Positions 8,774 to 18,408 of a stretch of 64,000 nt of DNA are shown piece after piece. The notes under the pieces were generated by a model. It was not told the DNA's origin. It ran no database searches and saw only the letters and a list, made by a program, of their open reading frames with translations. The translations under genes and the position numbers were made by a program. Each line of letters opens with the position of its first letter. Position 1 is the stretch's first letter. The stretch comes from JACMLX01 sp040384325 (GTDB taxonomy: Bacteria; Gemmatimonadota; Gemmatimonadetes; Gemmatimonadales; Gemmatimonadaceae), in contig JAZKJL010000003.1 of the NCBI GenBank assembly GCA_040384325.1, positions 620,001 to 684,000 of the forward strand, given 5' to 3'.

Positions 8774-10108
8774 ATGCTGCCGCGTCCCACCGTCTTCATC
8801 GAAACGTACGGCTGCCAGATGAACGTCAGCGACACCGAGTTGATGCTCGGCAAGCTGGCGTCGGCCGGGTACGACCAGGTGGACGTGCCGGATGGCGCCG
8901 ACGTGATCCTGCTCAACACCTGCGCGATCCGTGACCACGCCGAGCAGCGCGTGATCGGTCGGCTGGGTGAATTGCGTCGGCACATGAAGCCCGACACGGT
9001 GATGGGCGTGACGGGATGCATGGCGCAGCGGCTCGGTCCGCGGCTGCTGGAGCAGGCGAAGCACGTGTCGCTGGTGATTGGCCCGGACGGGTATCGCGCG
9101 TTGCCGTCGCTGGTGGACGGCGCACGGCGCGGACAGCGGGTGGCCGCCACCACGTTCGACCTCGAGGAGCACTACGAGGACTTCACGCCGCGCCGCTTCG
9201 ACAAGGTGAAGGCGTGGATCCCGGTGCAGCGCGGCTGCGACTACAAGTGCACTTACTGCATCGTGCCGACCACGCGCGGCAGCGAGCGGAGTCGCGCGCT
9301 GGCCGACGTGGTGCGCGAGACGGAACAGGTTGTGGCCGACGGGATGACCGAGGTGGTGCTGCTGGGCCAGACCGTCAACAGTTACTTTGACGGCCGCCAC
9401 GACTTCGCCGACCTGCTGCGCGCGGTGGGCACGGTGCCGGGATTGCGGCGCCTGCGGTACACCAGTCCGCACCCGAACGACTTCAGCGATCGCGTCATCG
9501 AGGCCATGGCCAGCACACCGACGGTGTGCGAACACGTGCACCTGCCGATGCAGAGCGGCTCGACGCGCACGCTGAAGCGCATGTTGCGCCGCTACACCCG
9601 CGAAGGGTTCATGGAATGCGTGGCGCGCCTGCGTGCCGCGATCCCGACGCTGGTGCTGACGACGGACATCATCGTCGGCTTCCCGGGCGAGACCGAGGAG
9701 GATTTCCTCGAGACGCTGAGCGCCTGTCGCGAGATCGGGTTCATGGATGCGTTCACGTTCAAGTTCTCGGCCCGCGAAGGCACGCCGGCGACACGAATGC
9801 CGGAGAGCGAGACGGTGCCCGACGACGTGGCCGGGGACCGCTTGCAGCGACTGGTGGACACGGTGCGGGCGATGAGCCGCGACGTGAACCTGGGACTGCT
9901 CGGCACACGGCACGAGATCCTGATCGAGAAGCTGGCGAAGCGCGGTGACTTGCTGCAGGGTCGCACGCGCGACTTCCGCACCATCCTCGTGCCCGGTGAT
10001 CCGTCGCTGGTGGGCAGCTACATGCACGTCGAGATCACCGGCACCACCGGTCACACGTTCACCGGTGCCCCGGTGGCCCAGCGCGCCGCGCTGCCGATGG
10101 CGGGATAG
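8774..10108 (+). CDS. miaB: tRNA i6A37 methylthiotransferase MiaB
   Basis: Radical-SAM enzyme converting i6A37 to ms2i6A37 in UNN-decoding tRNAs. 444 residues. The auxiliary-cluster cysteines are in TYGCQMNVSDTE, LNTCAIRDHAEQ and GVTGCMAQR; the radical-SAM motif CDYKCTYCIVP is near residue 156; LPMQSGSTRTLKRM follows, and a TRAM domain ends the protein. NTCAIRDHAEQ is the MiaB version of the motif. The gene starts 9 bases after mtaB. Confidence 0.93.
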   Translation: MLPRPTVFIETYGCQMNVSDTELMLGKLASAGYDQVDVPDGADVILLNTCAIRDHAEQRVIGRLGELRRHMKPDTVMGVTGCMAQRLGPRLLEQAKHVSLVIGPDGYRALPSLVDGARRGQRVAATTFDLEEHYEDFTPRRFDKVKAWIPVQRGCDYKCTYCIVPTTRGSERSRALADVVRETEQVVADGMTEVVLLGQTVNSYFDGRHDFADLLRAVGTVPGLRRLRYTSPHPNDFSDRVIEAMASTPTVCEHVHLPMQSGSTRTLKRMLRRYTREGFMECVARLRAAIPTLVLTTDIIVGFPGETEEDFLETLSACREIGFMDAFTFKFSAREGTPATRMPESETVPDDVAGDRLQRLVDTVRAMSRDVNLGLLGTRHEILIEKLAKRGDLLQGRTRDFRTILVPGDPSLVGSYMHVEITGTTGHTFTGAPVAQRAALPMAG

Positions 10109-10192
10109 CCGACCGGCGGCGCAGGCGTGGTTTTGCAGTGCAGTGCGTGAATCCGGTGGGCGCCTCGCGGCGGTCCACCGGATCGTCGTTTC

Positions 10193-12457
10193 GTGCCCAC
10201 AACGTCATGGATCCTGCTCGCGTTCATCCTCGGCTCAGCCGCTGGTGCGGCGGGCGAACGCGTGGTGTCGCTGGTGGTCGGTGGCGCCTGTCTGCTGATC
10301 GCCACGCGGCTCCGTCGCGCTGGTCGGCTGGTGATGGTGGCGGCGCCGCTGTTGGCGGTGGCGGCGGCAGGGCGGGCGACGGCAGAGCGATGGCACGATG
10401 CACACTGCCGCAGCGTGATCGTGCGATCGCCGACGGTGGAGCTGGTCGCCGACTTCGACCTGCACCCTGGTGATGCCGGACCGGCGCTGCTGCGTGATGC
10501 GCGTCGGGAGTGTGCACAGGCGGCGCTGGTGCGCGCGCGCACCGCGCTGCGTGGTGGACAGTGGTATCGCACGGGCAGCCGCGCCGAACCGGGGACGCGC
10601 GGCCTGCAGCTCACGGTGCGTGTCGCCACGCCGATAGCGGAGCGCGCACTGCGTCCTGCGTTGCGCGCGGCCGGCGTGCGTCGTGTGGATTCGATCTTCA
10701 CCGTCGATGTGGCGATGGCGCGCGCGCTGCTGCTGGCCGACATGCACCTGATCGCGCCGGAGATGCGTCGGCGCTGGGCACGGTCCGGCCTCGTGCACCT
10801 GCTGTCGGTGTCGGGAGTGCACGTGGCGATCATCGCTTCGGCGCTGCTGCTGCTGGGCACCACGCTCCGGTTGTCGCAGCGCCAGGCGACGATCGTCGCA
10901 CTGCTCGTCACCGCCGGCTACGTCGTGATCCTCGGTCTGCCGCCACCGGCGGTGCGAGCGGCGGTGATGTTCGGCAGCGTGCTGTTGGCGAAGCTGCGGC
11001 AGCGACCGGCATCGGAATGGTCGGTGTTGCTGATTGGCGCGACGCTGCCTGTTTTGGTGGACCCGGCGGCACCGCTGGACCTCGGCTGGCAACTGTCGGT
11101 GCTCGGGGTGGCCGCGCTGGCGGCGAGCGGGAGACTGGTGCGGCGGCTGCACTGGCACGGCGGTGGTCGCGTGCAGGTGGTGCGACGCGAGTTCGTCGCC
11201 AGCGTGGTGGCGAGTGTGGCGTCGGCGCCGATCCTGGCGTGGTACTTCGGCACCGTGAGCCTCGTCGCGCCGTTCGCGAACCTGCTCGCCGCACCGCTGG
11301 TGACAGTGCTGCAGCCGACTCTGTTCCTCGCGCTGCTCTGCGCGCCCTGTCCTGCGCTGGCGCGCTTCGTGGCCGATGCGGCGCATCCCGTGCTGGTGCT
11401 GCTGGATGGCATCGCCGAGCAGGCTGCACGGCCGTCGTGGGCCGCGATGGAGCTGGCGCCCGCGCTGACGGAGGCGCTGCTGTCGGGCGCCGTGGTGCTG
11501 GCACTGTTGGTGGCGATGATCCAGCGCGACGTGGCGTTGCCGGTGCTGGTCGCCGCCGGTTGCGGCGTGCTGCTGACATGGCATGCCGTGCTGCCATCGC
11601 GTGGTTCGGGAATGATGGAGCTGCACATGCTGGATGTGGGGCAGGGGGACGCACTCGCCGTTCGCACGCCGCGCGGCGGATGGGTGGTGATCGATGCCGG
11701 CGGTGGTGCGCCCGGACTCGATCGCGGCAAACGGACGGTGCTGCCACACATCCGTCGCCTCGGTGGGCCGGTGCATGCGTTCATCCTGTCGCACCCGCAC
11801 CTCGATCATGTCGGTGGCGCACCGGCGGTGATCGGCGCGATGCGTCCGGCGCGCTATCTCGACGGTGCGTTCGCCGGCGGAACCGAGTCCTACCGGGCGT
11901 CGCTGGAAAGCGCCGCAGTGCATCGCGTGTCGTGGTCACGCGTGCATCCGGGTGACACGGTGCAGTTGGAGGGCGTGACGTTCCGCTTCCTCGCGCCCGA
12001 TTCCGGCTGGACCGCCACATTGCGAGACGCCAATCTGGCGAGCACGGTGGTGCGGGTCGAGTTCGGCCGCACGGCGATGCTGCTGACAGGTGATGCCGAA
12101 CTGGCCGAAGAGTCCTGGCTGCTGGGCAATGTGCCGCCTGAGTGGTTACGCGCCGACGTGCTGAAGGTCGGGCATCACGGCAGCCGCACCAGTTCCGGTC
12201 CGGCATTCCTCGACGCGGTGCAGCCGGCGCTCGCGCTGGTATCGGTGGGGCGGGGTAACAGCTACGGCCACCCGTCGCCGGACGTCCTGCAGGCGCTTGC
12301 ACTGCGCCAGATTACAGTCGTGCGGACCGACCTGGCCGGCACGATCGTCGTCCGCTCCGATGGCCACGCCATCACCGTCTCCACCGCTGCCCGTCAATGG
12401 CTCCTGCCGTCACCCGATTCCGCGACTGGTTCCGCGCTGCCGTCCTCGAGCCCCTGA
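10193..12457 (+). CDS. comEC: ComEC/Rec2 DNA-uptake channel protein
   Basis: Inner-membrane channel for single-stranded DNA during natural transformation. 754 residues from a GTG. The N-terminus is hydrophobic, followed by the Competence domain (HLLSVSGVHVAIIAS through several membrane helices) and a C-terminal metallo-beta-lactamase domain with LDVGQGDA, SHPHLDHVGG, LLTGDAE and VGHHGSRTS. The full ComEC architecture is present. The first 61 codon bases of the next gene overlap its end. No other competence genes are in the window. Confidence 0.9.
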   Translation: MPTTSWILLAFILGSAAGAAGERVVSLVVGGACLLIATRLRRAGRLVMVAAPLLAVAAAGRATAERWHDAHCRSVIVRSPTVELVADFDLHPGDAGPALLRDARRECAQAALVRARTALRGGQWYRTGSRAEPGTRGLQLTVRVATPIAERALRPALRAAGVRRVDSIFTVDVAMARALLLADMHLIAPEMRRRWARSGLVHLLSVSGVHVAIIASALLLLGTTLRLSQRQATIVALLVTAGYVVILGLPPPAVRAAVMFGSVLLAKLRQRPASEWSVLLIGATLPVLVDPAAPLDLGWQLSVLGVAALAASGRLVRRLHWHGGGRVQVVRREFVASVVASVASAPILAWYFGTVSLVAPFANLLAAPLVTVLQPTLFLALLCAPCPALARFVADAAHPVLVLLDGIAEQAARPSWAAMELAPALTEALLSGAVVLALLVAMIQRDVALPVLVAAGCGVLLTWHAVLPSRGSGMMELHMLDVGQGDALAVRTPRGGWVVIDAGGGAPGLDRGKRTVLPHIRRLGGPVHAFILSHPHLDHVGGAPAVIGAMRPARYLDGAFAGGTESYRASLESAAVHRVSWSRVHPGDTVQLEGVTFRFLAPDSGWTATLRDANLASTVVRVEFGRTAMLLTGDAELAEESWLLGNVPPEWLRADVLKVGHHGSRTSSGPAFLDAVQPALALVSVGRGNSYGHPSPDVLQALALRQITVVRTDLAGTIVVRSDGHAITVSTAARQWLLPSPDSATGSALPSSSP

Positions 12458-12825
12458 TCGGGCGTGCGGACGAGGTGCCGGCCGCACTGGTGACACAGTG
12501 GCCGGAATTGGCGACCGTGCGCTGGCGCCGCGGCGGCCTGCCCCCGCGCGTGGGTGGCTGGTGCCTGGGGCAGGCATCGGTGCAGGGCATCACGCTCTGG
12601 CGCACCGTGTTCCTCGCGCCGGATGCGCCGTGGGAGCCTGCATTCCTCTTGCATGAGCATCGACACGCGGAGCAGTTTGCAGCCTCGGCCGCATTTCCCT
12701 TTTTGTACCTGTGGGAATCGCTGAGGCGCGGATATGCGTGCAACCGTTTCGAGACGGATGCCGATGCCTGCGCCGCCTCGCGACTTCACCGGCCTCGGCC
12801 AACCAACCTTTCTCCGGGCGCGTGA
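12397..12825 (+). CDS. Small HEXXH-motif protein of unknown function
   Basis: 142 residues with LLHEHRHAEQF near residue 88, which is a literal HEXXH zinc motif, and a possible third ligand in RFETDADA downstream. A short hydrophobic stretch (FPFLYLWESL) follows the motif. It starts inside the comEC end in another frame and its stop overlaps the fbp GTG start. It could be a zincin-like fold without proven peptidase activity. The start is uncertain; an internal start is possible. Confidence 0.6.
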   Translation: MAPAVTRFRDWFRAAVLEPLIGRADEVPAALVTQWPELATVRWRRGGLPPRVGGWCLGQASVQGITLWRTVFLAPDAPWEPAFLLHEHRHAEQFAASAAFPFLYLWESLRRGYACNRFETDADACAASRLHRPRPTNLSPGA

Positions 12826-13850
12826 ACGTGGTCAACCACACCCCCGTTTCAGTCGTCACCATCGAGCGGTTCATCATCGAGCAGGAACGCCTCTATCCCG
12901 AGGCCAGTGGTGAACTCTCCGGCATTCTCTACGACATCGCGCTGGCGGCGAAGATGATCTCCAACAAGGTCCGCATGGCGGGCCTGGTGGACATCATCGG
13001 CGCCACCGAGAACGAAAACGTGCAGGGCGAAACCCAGCAGAAGCTGGACGTGCTCTCCAACGACATCATGATCAAGGCGATGGACCACGGCGGCCGTCTC
13101 TGCGCCATGGCGTCGGAGGAGGAGCCCGACATCATCCCGATCCCGGACCGGTTCCGCACGGGCAAGTACTGCCTGATGTTCGACCCGCTGGATGGGTCGT
13201 CGAACATCGACGTCAACGTGCCGGTGGGCACGATCTTCTCCGTGGTGCGGAAGATCACCAACGGCCGTGCCGGTGAGCTGGAAGACTTCCTGCAGCCGGG
13301 ACGGCGGCAGGTGGCGGCGGGGTACATCATCTACGGCTCGAGCACGATGATGGTCTACACCACCGGCCAGGGCGTGCACGGCTTCACGCTCGATCCGTCG
13401 ATCGGCGAGTTCCTGCTCTCGCACCCGAACATCCGCACGCCGCACACCGGCAAGTTCCTGTCGGTGAACGACTCGTACGAGCAGTACTGGGACGAGAACG
13501 TGAAGGCGCTGATGCGGCGATATCGCGGACTGGACGCGGTGCAGAAGCCGCACAACGTGCGCTACGTGGGATCGCTGGTGGCCGACTTCCATCGCAACCT
13601 GCTGGCCGGCGGCGTGTTCGTGTACCCGGCCAACACCATGTCGCCAAAGGGCAAGCTGCGGCTGCTGTACGAGGCCAACCCGCTGGCATTCGTCTGCGAG
13701 CAGGCGGGCGGTGCGGGCTCGGATGGTCGCATTCGCATTCTCGACGTGATGCCCACCGAGCTGCACCAGCGCACGCCGCTGTACCTCGGCAGCAAGGGTG
13801 ACGTGGAAACGGCGATCGAGATGCTGGCGCCGGTCGAGGCCACCGCGTGA
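12822..13850 (+). CDS. fbp: Fructose-1,6-bisphosphatase, class I
   Basis: Gluconeogenic phosphatase producing fructose 6-phosphate. 342 residues from GTG 12822, which overlaps the previous stop; another GTG lies two codons later. Metal-site motifs are clear: EEEPDIIPI and FDPLDGSSNIDVNVPVGTIF. The substrate region is YVGSLVADFHRNLLAGGVFVYP. Length and motifs are those of class I enzymes. GTGA overlap continues into the mutase gene. Confidence 0.95.
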   Translation: MNVVNHTPVSVVTIERFIIEQERLYPEASGELSGILYDIALAAKMISNKVRMAGLVDIIGATENENVQGETQQKLDVLSNDIMIKAMDHGGRLCAMASEEEPDIIPIPDRFRTGKYCLMFDPLDGSSNIDVNVPVGTIFSVVRKITNGRAGELEDFLQPGRRQVAAGYIIYGSSTMMVYTTGQGVHGFTLDPSIGEFLLSHPNIRTPHTGKFLSVNDSYEQYWDENVKALMRRYRGLDAVQKPHNVRYVGSLVADFHRNLLAGGVFVYPANTMSPKGKLRLLYEANPLAFVCEQAGGAGSDGRIRILDVMPTELHQRTPLYLGSKGDVETAIEMLAPVEATA

Positions 13851-15457
13851 GTGGTGGCTCGACGGCAGGGCGCACGGCGACGGCAAAGGTGTCGCCGTCC
13901 GGCATCGAGGTGAAGGCGGTGTACGGCGCGGCCGATGCGAACGGGGCGGCGCTGGGCGAACCCGGCGCGTTTCCATTCACGCGCGGGGTGCAGCGCGACA
14001 TGTATCGCGGGCGCCTGTGGACCATGCGGCAGTATGCCGGCTTCGGCAACGCCGCCGAATCGAATGCGCGCTACAAGATGTTGCTGGAGGCGGGCCAGAC
14101 CGGCCTCTCGGTGGCGTTCGACCTGCCGACGCAGATGGGCATCGATTCCGATGCGCCACGCGCCCTGGGCGAGGTGGGACGGGTGGGTGTCGCCATCGAC
14201 ACCGTCGAGGACATGCACACCCTGCTGGACGGCATCCCGCTCGACAAGGTGTCCACGTCGATGACGATCAATGCCACCGCCAGCACGTTGCTGGCGATGT
14301 ACATCGTGGTGGCCGAGGAGCGCGGCATCAGTCGTGCGGCGCTCAGTGGCACGACGCAGAACGACATCCTGAAGGAGTACATCGCCCGCGGCACGTACGT
14401 GTATCCGCCGGTGCCGTCACTGGCGCTGGTGGCGGAGACGTTCCGCTTCTGTGCCAGCGAAGTGCCGAACTGGAACCCGATCTCCATCAGCGGCTACCAC
14501 ATCCGCGAGGCCGGGGCGACGGCGGTGCAGGAGCTGGCGTTCACGTTCGCCAACACGGTGGAATACGTGCAGCGCGCGATCGCTGCCGGGCTGCCGGTGG
14601 ATACCTTCGCGCCGCGGCTGTCGTTCTTCTTCGCCTGTCACAACGACCTGTTCGAGGAAGTGGCCAAGTTCCGCGCCGCACGGCGCATCTACGCCACGCT
14701 GATGCGCGAACGGTTCGGCGCCAGCGACGCCAGCTGTCGCCTGCGCTTCCATACCCAGACCGGCGGCGTGACGCTCACCGCACAGCAGCCGCTGAACAAC
14801 GTGGTGCGCGTCACGGTGCAGGCGCTGGCGGCGGCACTCGGCGGCACACAGTCGCTGCACACCAACAGCTACGACGAGGCGCTGTCGCTACCGACCGCGG
14901 AGGCGGCCACGCTGGCGCTGCGCACGCAGCAGATCGTGGCCTACGAGAGCGGTGTCGCGCAGACGGTGGACCCGTTGGCCGGCAGCTATTACGTGGAAGC
15001 GATGACGACCGAACTGGAGTCGCGCGCGCTGGCCCTGATGGCGCAGGTGGAGGAGCTGGGCGGCAGTGCGGCGGCGATCGAACAGGGATTCTTCCAGGAC
15101 GAGATCGCGCGCTCGGCGTACGAATTCCAGTTGCGCGTGGAAGGTGGTGACACGGTGATCGTCGGCGTCAACCGGTTCGGTGACGGGCAGGATCCGCCGG
15201 TGATCGCGTCACCGGACTATTCGGCGCTGGAGCGTGGACAGGTGACGCGGTTGGCCGCGGTGCGCGCCTCGCGCGATCTGGCGCGACTGACCGCCGCACT
15301 GAACGCCGTCCGTGACGCCGCCGCACAGTACGGCAGCGAAGGTAGTGCGAACGTGGCGTTGATGCCGCTGATCATCGAGGCGGTGCGTGCGCGTGCCAGC
15401 GTCGGCGAGATTTCCGATACGCTGTCGGGCGTGTGGGGGACCTACCGCCCGCTGTGA
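13847..15457 (+). CDS. Methylmalonyl-CoA mutase, catalytic (alpha) subunit without B12-binding domain
   Basis: Adenosylcobalamin enzyme interconverting methylmalonyl-CoA and succinyl-CoA. 536 residues cover only the catalytic TIM barrel: WTMRQYAGFGNAAESN, LSVAFDLPTQMG, STSMTINATA, SGYHIREAGATAVQE and HTQTGGVTLTAQQP. The C-terminal cobalamin-binding domain (DxHxxG) is absent, as in two-subunit mutases, so a separate small subunit should be encoded outside this window. The tyrosine and histidine used in catalysis are in the quoted motifs. A relative such as isobutyryl-CoA mutase cannot be fully excluded. Confidence 0.85.
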   Translation: MSGGSTAGRTATAKVSPSGIEVKAVYGAADANGAALGEPGAFPFTRGVQRDMYRGRLWTMRQYAGFGNAAESNARYKMLLEAGQTGLSVAFDLPTQMGIDSDAPRALGEVGRVGVAIDTVEDMHTLLDGIPLDKVSTSMTINATASTLLAMYIVVAEERGISRAALSGTTQNDILKEYIARGTYVYPPVPSLALVAETFRFCASEVPNWNPISISGYHIREAGATAVQELAFTFANTVEYVQRAIAAGLPVDTFAPRLSFFFACHNDLFEEVAKFRAARRIYATLMRERFGASDASCRLRFHTQTGGVTLTAQQPLNNVVRVTVQALAAALGGTQSLHTNSYDEALSLPTAEAATLALRTQQIVAYESGVAQTVDPLAGSYYVEAMTTELESRALALMAQVEELGGSAAAIEQGFFQDEIARSAYEFQLRVEGGDTVIVGVNRFGDGQDPPVIASPDYSALERGQVTRLAAVRASRDLARLTAALNAVRDAAAQYGSEGSANVALMPLIIEAVRARASVGEISDTLSGVWGTYRPL

Positions 15458-15479
15458 TCCGAGCGCGTCGTGAGTGGCG

Positions 15480-16139
15480 TCACCCACGCAGCATCACGTC
15501 GCGTACGGTGAGCGGTGGACGAACCTCGGCCTGTTCCACCATCCACTGGGCCACGTCGGCGCGCCGGATGGTGGAGAAGAGCGAGTAACGATCGACAGCA
15601 TGCGCGGCGCCGGTCACGGGGCCGTCCACCAGCGTGACCGGTCGCACCGCCAGCCAATCCAGCCGACTCGATGGCAGCTGCGCCTCCATTGCGGCCAGGT
15701 CGCGGTACGCCACCGCCACGTTGCCCGCATCGATCAATCGCTGCACGGGCCATGACAGCTGCGAATGGCTGTCGCCCACACCCGCCGCGCTGATCACCTG
15801 CAGCTTCTGCACGCCCGCCTGCTGCATGGCGGGGATCAGCCCGCGCACCGCGCTGGCGACGAAGTCGGGTGGTGACCGCAGCGGTGCCCACGGACTGCGG
15901 CCGGCGCGACGGATGCCGAGTGCGCAGAGCACCACCTGTTGCCCGCGCAGGGCGCGCTGCAGCACGTCGGGGTCGAGGAGACTGCCTTCGATCATGCGCG
16001 TGCCGCCAAGTGCATCACGCACCGCGTCGTCCGACGGTGCGGTGCGTACCAGCGCGGTGACGTCATGCCCACGCGCGCGGGCGATTCGTGCCAGCCATCG
16101 TCCGCACCCGCCCGACGCTCCCAGCACCAGGACGCGCAT
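15480..16139 (-). CDS. NAD(P)-binding oxidoreductase (NmrA/atypical SDR-like)
   Basis: 219 residues with an N-terminal Rossmann fold: VLVLGASGGCGRWLARIARARGH, an acidic/basic switch, and VVLCALGI at the end of the fourth strand. It belongs to the NAD(P)H-binding 'SDR_a5-like' group (PF13460 type). The substrate cannot be inferred. It is a single gene transcribed opposite to its neighbours and divergent from the FmdB-like gene. Confidence 0.75.
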   Translation of the reverse strand: MRVLVLGASGGCGRWLARIARARGHDVTALVRTAPSDDAVRDALGGTRMIEGSLLDPDVLQRALRGQQVVLCALGIRRAGRSPWAPLRSPPDFVASAVRGLIPAMQQAGVQKLQVISAAGVGDSHSQLSWPVQRLIDAGNVAVAYRDLAAMEAQLPSSRLDWLAVRPVTLVDGPVTGAAHAVDRYSLFSTIRRADVAQWMVEQAEVRPPLTVRDVMLRG

Positions 16140-16286
16140 TGCCGATCACCCATCTGCAGTGTGTCTGTCGAGTCCCGCACGGTGGCACCGCTTCGTGTCG
16201 GGGCATTGAACCCTCACCAGGCCTGGCAAAGGTGGCCCCCGTCCACGCCGCGACCGTCCAAATATTGCCGGTGGCGGGCGCAGACG

Positions 16287-16315
16287 TTGAATGCCCGCCC
16301 GAGCCCGGCTAACTT
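16287..16315 (+). promoter_or_regulatory. Promoter of the FmdB-like/argS operon
   Basis: TTGAAT (16287-16292), a 17-bp spacer, and TAACTT (16310-16315) lie 34 bases before the ATG at 16349. Spacing is ideal and the site lies in the only sizeable divergent gap here. It may drive the very long run of genes that follows. Confidence 0.55.
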
Positions 16316-16348
16316 CCATGGCTGTCGTCTCTTCCAAGTTGCGGAGTC

Positions 16349-16717
16349 ATGCCCACTTACGAGTTCCGTCTGCCCGACGGCACGATCATCGAGCGGAGCT
16401 TCAAGATCTCTGAAGTTCCCGCCGAAATCCCGAACCCCAACGGCGAGGGGACGGCGGTCCGCATCATTTCCGGCGGTGCCGCGCTCCTGTTCAAGGGATC
16501 GGGGTTCTACCTGACCGACTACGGCCGGAACGCGCACCGCACGCAGGGTGACGCGCCCAAGCCCGCCGGTGCCGGCGAGTCGAAGGGTGAGACCAAGGCG
16601 ACGCCGAAGGCCGATGCCGGTGGCTCATCCGGCGCGTCCGCCGGCGGCGAGTCGAAGGCCGCGCCGGCGCCCAAGTCCGAACCGAAATCATCGGGCAGCG
16701 GACCGGCCGCCCCGTGA
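16349..16717 (+). CDS. FmdB-like protein lacking the zinc-ribbon cysteines
   Basis: 122 residues. The start MPTYEFRLPDGTIIE and the later SGGAALLFKGSGFYLTDYG follow the FmdB/putative regulatory protein family closely. The family's four zinc-ribbon cysteines are missing: the usual YxCxxCG position reads FRLPDGT and the second pair is replaced by IPNPNGEG. The C-terminal half is a low-complexity Gly/Ala/Ser/Lys/Pro tail. A GGAG-containing site precedes the ATG. The stop overlaps the argS GTG start. Confidence 0.7.
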   Translation: MPTYEFRLPDGTIIERSFKISEVPAEIPNPNGEGTAVRIISGGAALLFKGSGFYLTDYGRNAHRTQGDAPKPAGAGESKGETKATPKADAGGSSGASAGGESKAAPAPKSEPKSSGSGPAAP

Positions 16718-18366
16718 GTTCTCCCGACACGCTGCGGGCGGAGATCGGTCGCGCCGCGCAGTCGCTGGGTGCTGCGCCGGAGTTCACGGCCGTGGTGGAG
16801 CGTCCGCGCGATCCCGCCTTCGGCGAGTGGTCCACCAACGCCGCGATGCTGCTGGCCAAGCCGCTCAAGCTGCCGCCGCGCGACGTCGCGACGCAGCTGA
16901 TCGCCGCCATGCGTCTCGACGACGTCGGCATCAGCGCCGCCGAGATTGCCGGGCCCGGGTTCATCAACTTCCGCGTCGACACCGGCGCGCTGACGCGCGT
17001 GTTGCCGCAGATCATCGCCGGCGCCGCGACCTATGGCCGCAGCGACACCGGTGCGCAGGCGCCGGTGGTGGTGGAGTTCGTCTCCGCCAATCCGACCGGC
17101 CCGTTGCACGTCGGGCACGGCCGCCAGGCCGCGCTCGGCGATGCAATCAGCACGCTGCTGGAGTGGACGGGCTGGAAGGTGAGCCGCGAGTTCTACTACA
17201 ACGATGGCGGCGGGCAGATCAACAACCTGCAGGCCAGCGTGCGTCTGCGCGCGGTGGAGCAGGGCGGCGCGACGGTCGAGTTTCCCGAGAATGGTTATCA
17301 CGGCGAGTACGTCCGCGAGATCGCGGCCGCGTATCGGGCGGCGCATGCCGCCGATGTCGAGTTCACCGACACCGATGCGATCCGTCGCTTCGCGGTGGCG
17401 GCGCTGCGCGCGGAGCAGGACCTCGACCTGAAGGCATTCGGCGTGGTGTTCGACACCTACTATCTCGAGAGCTCGCTCTACACCGATGGCAAGGTGGATC
17501 GCACCGTGGCCGCGTTGGTGGCCAGTGGGCACACCTACGAGAAGGATGGCGCGCTCTGGCTGCGGACCACCGACTTCGGTGACGACCAGGATCGCGTGAT
17601 GAAGCGCTCGGCTGCGAAGGGTGGCGAGTACACCTACTTCGTGCCCGACGTGGCCTACCACGTCACCAAGTGGGAGCGTGGCTTCGCGCGTGCGATCAAC
17701 GTGCAGGGCTCCGATCATCACTCGACCGTGACCCGCGTGCGCGCCGGACTGCAGGCGCTCGGCATCGGCATCCCGGCCGGGTACCCGGACTACGTGCTGC
17801 ACCAGATGGTGCTGGTGATGAAGGGCGGCGAGGAAGTGAAGATCTCCAAGCGTGCCGGCAGCTACGTCACGGTGCGCGACCTGATCGAGGAAGTGGGCCG
17901 CGATGCGGTGCGCTACTTCTTCGTGATGCGGAAGGGCGACTCACAGCTGGTGTTCGACGTCGACCTGGCCCGTTCGCAGTCGGAGGAGAACCCGGTCTAC
18001 TACATCCAGATGGCGCACGCGCGGCTGTGCGGGATCTTCCGCGTGGGCGAGATCGATCGCGCCGGCATCACCGGCGACGGGGTCGATCTGTCGGTGCTCA
18101 CCGAGCCGGAAGAGCGCGAGCTGATCAAGGCGCTGGCGGACTTCCCGGCGATGGTGGCCGGTGCCGCCGCGGCGCTCGAGCCGCATCGTCTCGCGAACTG
18201 GCTGGAGCGCACCGCGGCCCTCGTGCACACCTGGTATCACAAGCATCATGTGCTCAACGAGCCGCCGGCGATCATGCAGGCGCGCCTCGTGCTCGCCAAT
18301 GCCACCCGCGTCGTGCTCGCGAATGCGCTCTCCGTCCTGGGGCTCTCCGCCCCGGAGCGGATGTAA
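16714..18366 (+). CDS. argS: Arginyl-tRNA synthetase
   Basis: Class I synthetase, 550 residues. The N-terminal additional domain is followed by the HIGH-type motif SANPTGPLHVGHGRQAALGD, the KMSKS region appears as VKISKRAGSYV, and the DALR anticodon-binding domain ends the protein. The GTG start overlaps the preceding stop. Length is normal. Confidence 0.95.
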   Translation: MSSPDTLRAEIGRAAQSLGAAPEFTAVVERPRDPAFGEWSTNAAMLLAKPLKLPPRDVATQLIAAMRLDDVGISAAEIAGPGFINFRVDTGALTRVLPQIIAGAATYGRSDTGAQAPVVVEFVSANPTGPLHVGHGRQAALGDAISTLLEWTGWKVSREFYYNDGGGQINNLQASVRLRAVEQGGATVEFPENGYHGEYVREIAAAYRAAHAADVEFTDTDAIRRFAVAALRAEQDLDLKAFGVVFDTYYLESSLYTDGKVDRTVAALVASGHTYEKDGALWLRTTDFGDDQDRVMKRSAAKGGEYTYFVPDVAYHVTKWERGFARAINVQGSDHHSTVTRVRAGLQALGIGIPAGYPDYVLHQMVLVMKGGEEVKISKRAGSYVTVRDLIEEVGRDAVRYFFVMRKGDSQLVFDVDLARSQSEENPVYYIQMAHARLCGIFRVGEIDRAGITGDGVDLSVLTEPEERELIKALADFPAMVAGAAAALEPHRLANWLERTAALVHTWYHKHHVLNEPPAIMQARLVLANATRVVLANALSVLGLSAPERM

Positions 18367-18408
18367 GGCCGTCCGGCGCCACCTCCTTCCACTGACTCAC
18401 CCCACGCC

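Noticed and set aside
6737..10054. 1105-codon minus-strand open frame
   Set aside because: It lies antisense to mtaB and miaB, whose motifs are unmistakable. Its translation is His/Arg/Gln-rich in the way expected of the reverse strand of GC-rich genes.
10235..11923. 562-codon minus-strand open frame inside comEC
   Set aside because: Low-complexity His/Arg/Gln translation and complete overlap with a well-supported ComEC gene.
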